Assembly (NCBI GenBank): GCA_020696885.1 | Contig: JAJFMS010000234.1 | Location: 1-6,171 of the forward strand | From: Armatimonadota bacterium | GTDB lineage: Bacteria > Armatimonadota > SYMT01 | DNA length: 6,171 nucleotides | Direction of reading: 5' to 3' | In this document: one piece after another, positions 3,607-6,171 of the stretch | Layout of the letters: the number at the start of each line of letters is the position of its first letter | Position numbering within the stretch: the stretch's first letter is position 1 | Made by a program: the position numbers and the translations under genes | The notes under the pieces: model-generated | Databases searched by the model: none | The model's input: the letters and a program-made list of their open reading frames with translations, nothing else | What the model was told of the DNA's origin: nothing

Positions 3607-4890
3607 GTGGGAAGGAAACGAAAGCAGCGATCCGCCACACACGCGCCCGCTCCCGCCGCGCCGCCGGCGCGCCGGCCCGCGGTGCGGTTCCGGAAGCGGT
3701 GGATTCTCTGGCTGGCCGTAGTCGCCGTGATTGCCGGGCTGACCCCGATGGTACTGCGCGCCGGCCCGGCGCTCCGCGAGCGGCAGCTCTCCCGGATGTC
3801 CCGAGAGCAGCTCGCCGCCCAGGCGGCAAAGTCGCCGGACGATCCGCTGGTCTGCTTTCACTATGCGCGGACGCTGCTGGGTTCCGGGTCCGCCAACGAG
3901 GCTGCCGGCCTATTCGAGCGGGTAACACGGCTGAGGCCGGAGATGACCCGCGCGCACCTGGGTCTTGCCCGCTGCTACACCGAGCTGCACCAGATCGGGG
4001 AAGCGGAAGCGGCCTACCTCCGGGCCATCGAGCATTCGCCCACCCAGCCGGAGCCTCGGGTGCAGCTCGCGGCGCTCTATTCCCAGAACGGCCGGGCCGC
4101 AGAGGCCATCCGGACCCTAGAGGAAGCGGCGCGTGCCCAACCGGGTGATGCGCGCCTCTGGTACCTGCTGGCGCACCGCTACGGCGACCTCCAGGAGCGC
4201 GAGCGGGCGCTGGCCGCATTGGAACAGGCCGTGAGCCTGAAGGGCGACCAGCCGGACTACCTCCGCGACCTGGGGCGAGCGCAGTGGCACTTCAATCGCC
4301 TGGACGCCGCCGAGCAGTCCCTCTCCCACGCACTGCGCCTGCGACCCCAGGATGGGCTCACCCAGCTCTGGCTGGGCGAGGTCTACGCGCGGATGCCGGA
4401 TAGCCAGCAGCACCGCCACCGCGCCGAGGAGGCGTTCCGGGAAGCGGTCCGCCTGCTCCCCGCGAACGCCGAAGGATTCCTGGAGCTGGGTAAGCTGATG
4501 CAGCGGGCGGAGCTGCCGGATCAGGCCGAAAAGCTGTTCCGGGAGGCGATCCGCCTGAACCCGAATCATGATGAGGCGTTGCGCCTGCTGGGTCAGCAGC
4601 TCACGCGGAAGGGAGACCCGGAGGGTGCGCGCTTTGTGGCCCGGGCGGAGCGCATCGCGGCCGTGCGCCGCGAGCTCCAGACGCTGGAAACAGCGGTAAC
4701 GAAGAAGCCCGACGACGGCGCCGCTCGCCTACGGTTGGCACGGTTGTATCGGCGTCACAGCGATCCCACGCGGGCCATGGTCACCTACGCCGACTACCTG
4801 GATCTCACGCCGAAGGATCAGGCCGTGCGCAGAGAGGTCGAAGCCTATCGGAGTCAGCTTCAGAAGGCAGCGAAAGCCGCAACTCCGTAA
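3607..4890 (+). CDS. Membrane-anchored tetratricopeptide repeat protein
   Basis: A 427-aa protein from GTG 3607 (an ATG at 3565 would add 14 residues but lacks a ribosome binding site). The N-terminus is basic (GRKRKQR, then a Pro/Ala/Arg stretch to about 31), followed by one membrane segment, WILWLAVVAVIAGLTPMVL (32-50). By the positive-inside rule the rest faces outside the cytoplasm. Residues about 80-405 are a run of roughly nine TPR units, for example around 115-147, 149-180, 182-213, 216-247 and 288-319, with typical A-x-x-x-x-x-A-I-x-x-x-P endings such as EKLFREAIRLNPN (308-320). TPR arrays bind partner proteins; no catalytic domain is visible and the partner is unknown. It has its own upstream region and ends in a hairpin, so it is probably monocistronic. 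Confidence 0.88.
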   Translation: MGRKRKQRSATHAPAPAAPPARRPAVRFRKRWILWLAVVAVIAGLTPMVLRAGPALRERQLSRMSREQLAAQAAKSPDDPLVCFHYARTLLGSGSANEAAGLFERVTRLRPEMTRAHLGLARCYTELHQIGEAEAAYLRAIEHSPTQPEPRVQLAALYSQNGRAAEAIRTLEEAARAQPGDARLWYLLAHRYGDLQERERALAALEQAVSLKGDQPDYLRDLGRAQWHFNRLDAAEQSLSHALRLRPQDGLTQLWLGEVYARMPDSQQHRHRAEEAFREAVRLLPANAEGFLELGKLMQRAELPDQAEKLFREAIRLNPNHDEALRLLGQQLTRKGDPEGARFVARAERIAAVRRELQTLETAVTKKPDDGAARLRLARLYRRHSDPTRAMVTYADYLDLTPKDQAVRREVEAYRSQLQKAAKAATP

Positions 4891-4914
4891 TGCGTAAGTG
4901 ACGGCACTTTCGCA
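4891..4914 (+). terminator. Hairpin directly after the TPR gene
   Basis: TGCGTAAGTG (4891-4900) pairs with CACTTTCGCA (4905-4914) at 9 of 10 positions around the loop ACGG, beginning one base after the TPR stop codon. No T-run follows on the plus strand, so rho-independent termination is not certain. It may serve as an mRNA 3'-end stem. Confidence 0.4.
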
Positions 4915-4934
4915 CTCACCTACTCCATTCCCTC

Positions 4935-4973
4935 TCTGTGTCCCCTCTGTTCCGATCTGTGTCCGTCTGTGTC
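4935..4973. repeat. Degenerate TCTGTGTCC tandem repeat
   Basis: There are four copies of TCTGTGTCC or a near match, at 4935-4943, 4946-4953 (one base shorter), 4956-4964 and 4966-4973 (last base differs), spaced 10-11 bp. On the minus strand this reads as GACACAGA units. The array lies at the 3' ends of two convergent genes and its last unit touches the stop codon of the minus-strand gene. I have seen similar low-complexity arrays in intergenic DNA of environmental bacteria; that is from memory, not a search. Confidence 0.65.
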
Positions 4974-5851
4974 TAAGACTCATCCGGCAGCCCTTCGGGG
5001 ACTACCTCGTCTAGCAGTTCCGGGAGTGGTTTCCGGAGATCCAGTCGCCAGAGCACGCCGCCGCGGTCGAAGAAGAGCGTGCGCCCGTCGTCGGAGAGCT
5101 TGACCGGCATCGCGTTGTCCGCGAGGTGGAGGACGCGGGGCGCGGCATCGTCGGACACGGCGTAGAGCGGACCTCCGGGCGTAGCCGGATCGGAGGAGAG
5201 CAAGAGCAGCTTTCGTCCACCGATGTTGACCCGCTTCTCCGTGGGCGGCATCGCCGGGAGCTCTACCAGGGCCAGGGCGTCGGAATTGACGGCATCCGGA
5301 CCCTCGTTGGTTTCGCCGTAATATTGATCGTAGTCGTCTTCCTCGTCGTAGGCTGACGGCAGGTCCTTTGTTAGCGCCGTCGCCTGATCACCGCGGTAGG
5401 TCCGGCGGGTCGCCAGATCGAGCACGACCATGCGCTCCGGGCCGATCAGCCACCGTTGCTCCTCGTTGATCTCGGTGGTCGGGAAGCGCCAGACCCTGCG
5501 CAGCCCCAGTGGCCCGACCGCCCAGGTCCCTTCCTCCCGGAACGGGGTGAGCCGGCGCCCCGTGCCGGTGTCGTCCGGCCAGCCAAAGCTCTCCAGTTTC
5601 GCCTGGAGCATCGCCAGCGGAGATGGGTAGACGATAGCCGGTGAGGGGGTCGGTAAGTCCTGTACTACCAGCCACCCGCTGCCGGACGGCACCGGCCACA
5701 CCACGTAGGAGCCACCGAAGAGCCGGTGCTCTACCCCCACCGTCGTGCGCCGTGGGAAGTGGGCGGCCCGAACCGCGTACAAACCGAGGCCCAGGAGCGC
5801 GCTGCCCAGCCAGACGGCGGTGCGCAGCGGCAGACGGAAGGCGCGACTCAT
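4973..5851 (-). CDS. Single-pass membrane protein of unknown function
   Basis: A 292-aa protein I cannot assign to a named family. A basic start (MSRAFRLPLR) leads into one membrane segment, VWLGSALLGLGLYAVRA (13-29), placing the rest probably outside the cytoplasm. The body is rich in short beta-type stretches such as GSYVVWPV (47-54), GWLVVQDL (59-66), RWLIGPERMVVLDL (133-146) and RKLLLLS (213-219). Near the end VKLSDDGRTLFFD and VLWRLDL (250-272) resemble a TolB/PD40 or WD-type propeller strand. Residues 168-180 form a Tyr/acidic patch (YDEEDDYDQYYGE). ATG 5851 is chosen because it has GGAGG 9 bases upstream, overlaps the previous stop as ATGA, and is followed by the signal-anchor. Upstream codons in this frame only shadow the neighbouring gene. 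It is likely translated by coupling to that gene. Confidence 0.78.
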   Translation of the reverse strand: MSRAFRLPLRTAVWLGSALLGLGLYAVRAAHFPRRTTVGVEHRLFGGSYVVWPVPSGSGWLVVQDLPTPSPAIVYPSPLAMLQAKLESFGWPDDTGTGRRLTPFREEGTWAVGPLGLRRVWRFPTTEINEEQRWLIGPERMVVLDLATRRTYRGDQATALTKDLPSAYDEEDDYDQYYGETNEGPDAVNSDALALVELPAMPPTEKRVNIGGRKLLLLSSDPATPGGPLYAVSDDAAPRVLHLADNAMPVKLSDDGRTLFFDRGGVLWRLDLRKPLPELLDEVVPEGLPDES

Positions 5852-6171
5852 TGGGAAGCGCCTCCAGCGGCAGGCAGCGGGCCGCCATACTTCGCGGCGG
5901 CGGGCACAAGCGGATCGTTCGGGTAGTCCCGCTGCAGTCGTCGATAGAGCGCCACGGCTTTCGCCTCGTAGTTCAGGTCCGTGCGGTTCGCCCAGTATCG
6001 CTCCAGCGTGGGCAGGAAGCTGTAGCACAGGGCCGCGGAGTACAGAGCCTTGGGCGCTTCGGGCGATTTCGGATACTGGTCCGCCACCCGCAGGAAGACC
6101 TGGAGGGCCTGGTAGAGCGCGGCGTGCTGCTCCTGGTAACGCGCCAGCTTCGCCTCCTCGGCCGGGCTGAG
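5848..6171 (-). CDS. C-terminal part of a TPR-like repeat protein (truncated at window edge)
   Basis: The last 107 residues of a protein that begins beyond the right edge. The frame is open to base 6171; the GTG at 6087 is an internal codon, not a needed start. The visible part is helical, with alternating units such as QYPKSPEAPKALYSAALCYS and EAKAVALYRRLQRDYPNDP. This Y-P-x-S/D-x-x-x-P-x-A-x-x pattern is typical of TPR-like outer-membrane or periplasmic proteins (YbgF/CpoB, BamD type). The assignment is by pattern only; domains upstream are not visible. Its TGA stop overlaps the next ATG by four bases (ATGA, 5848-5851), so the two genes form an operon and the products may act together at the envelope. 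Confidence 0.75.
   Translation of the reverse strand, partial: LSPAEEAKLARYQEQHAALYQALQVFLRVADQYPKSPEAPKALYSAALCYSFLPTLERYWANRTDLNYEAKAVALYRRLQRDYPNDPLVPAAAKYGGPLPAAGGASQ
5861..5865 (-). promoter_or_regulatory. Ribosome binding site of the membrane protein gene
   Basis: The minus strand reads GGAGG, 9 bases upstream of ATG 5851, inside the end of the preceding gene. It supports the internal start and coupled translation. Confidence 0.7.

Noticed and set aside
3452..4219. Long minus-strand open frame opposite the TPR gene
   Set aside because: It is Arg/Ala/Gly/Pro-rich antisense shadow with no recognisable domain, whereas the plus strand encodes clear TPR units.
5852..6028. N-terminal extension of the membrane protein
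   Set aside because: It overlaps the coding end of the upstream TPR-like gene in another frame. The ATG at 5851 has GGAGG, an ATGA overlap and a signal-anchor directly after it.
1..6171. Whole-window hypothesis of a defence, toxin-antitoxin, secretion or biosynthetic system
   Set aside because: No nuclease, toxin, transposase, integrase, secretion ATPase or biosynthetic cluster is visible. The genes are mostly single units in divergent or convergent order and do not form one system.

Overview
This is a GC-rich bacterial chromosomal window with six protein-coding regions, five of them complete, and no RNA genes, insertion sequences or CRISPR array that I can see. The taxon cannot be fixed from sequence alone. 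The mix of a short non-ECF sigma factor, a secreted glycine-rich protein, envelope-anchored repeat proteins and intergenic octamer-type repeats reminds me of environmental lineages such as Armatimonadota, but this is an impression held with low confidence.

Layout. (1) Positions 1-66 hold an imperfect inverted repeat, followed by a minus-strand sugar-nucleotide dehydratase gene (rmlB-like, 76-1089). (2) A 242-bp divergent region (1090-1331) holds structured leader DNA for rmlB, a TetR-type operator candidate and a good promoter for the divergent gene. (3) On the plus strand there is a TetR-family repressor (1332-1955), then a 104-bp gap with a hairpin, then a small sigma-70-family factor (2060-2638) whose last codons form a terminator-like hairpin. 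(4) The convergent gap 2639-2781 is filled by a long inverted repeat built from GGAGT(A/G)(A/G)T octamers. (5) A secreted glycine-rich protein lies on the minus strand (2782-3303). It is divergent, across about 300 bp of noncoding DNA with two palindromes, from a membrane-anchored TPR protein on the plus strand (start re-assigned to GTG 3607; ends 4890). (6) The convergent gap 4891-4972 carries a hairpin and a degenerate TCTGTGTCC repeat. (7) A minus-strand pair runs in from the right edge: the C-terminal part of a helical-repeat protein (5848-6171, truncated by the window) overlaps by ATGA a single-pass membrane protein of unknown function (4973-5851).

How the genes relate. The tetR/rmlB divergent arrangement, with an operator-like palindrome between candidate minus-strand promoter elements, suggests that the repressor controls a nucleotide-sugar step feeding cell-surface polysaccharide. 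tetR and the sigma gene may be cotranscribed, because I see no clear promoter between them. At least four of the six products (glycine-rich protein, TPR protein, the membrane protein and probably its partner) point to the cell envelope, but nothing ties them into one pathway. I find no clear evidence of a new multigene system. The points most worth a second look are a Cys in place of the catalytic Asp of the dehydratase, the repeated hairpin architecture placed at the 3' ends of genes, and the glycine-rich protein that encloses one beta-propeller-like segment.
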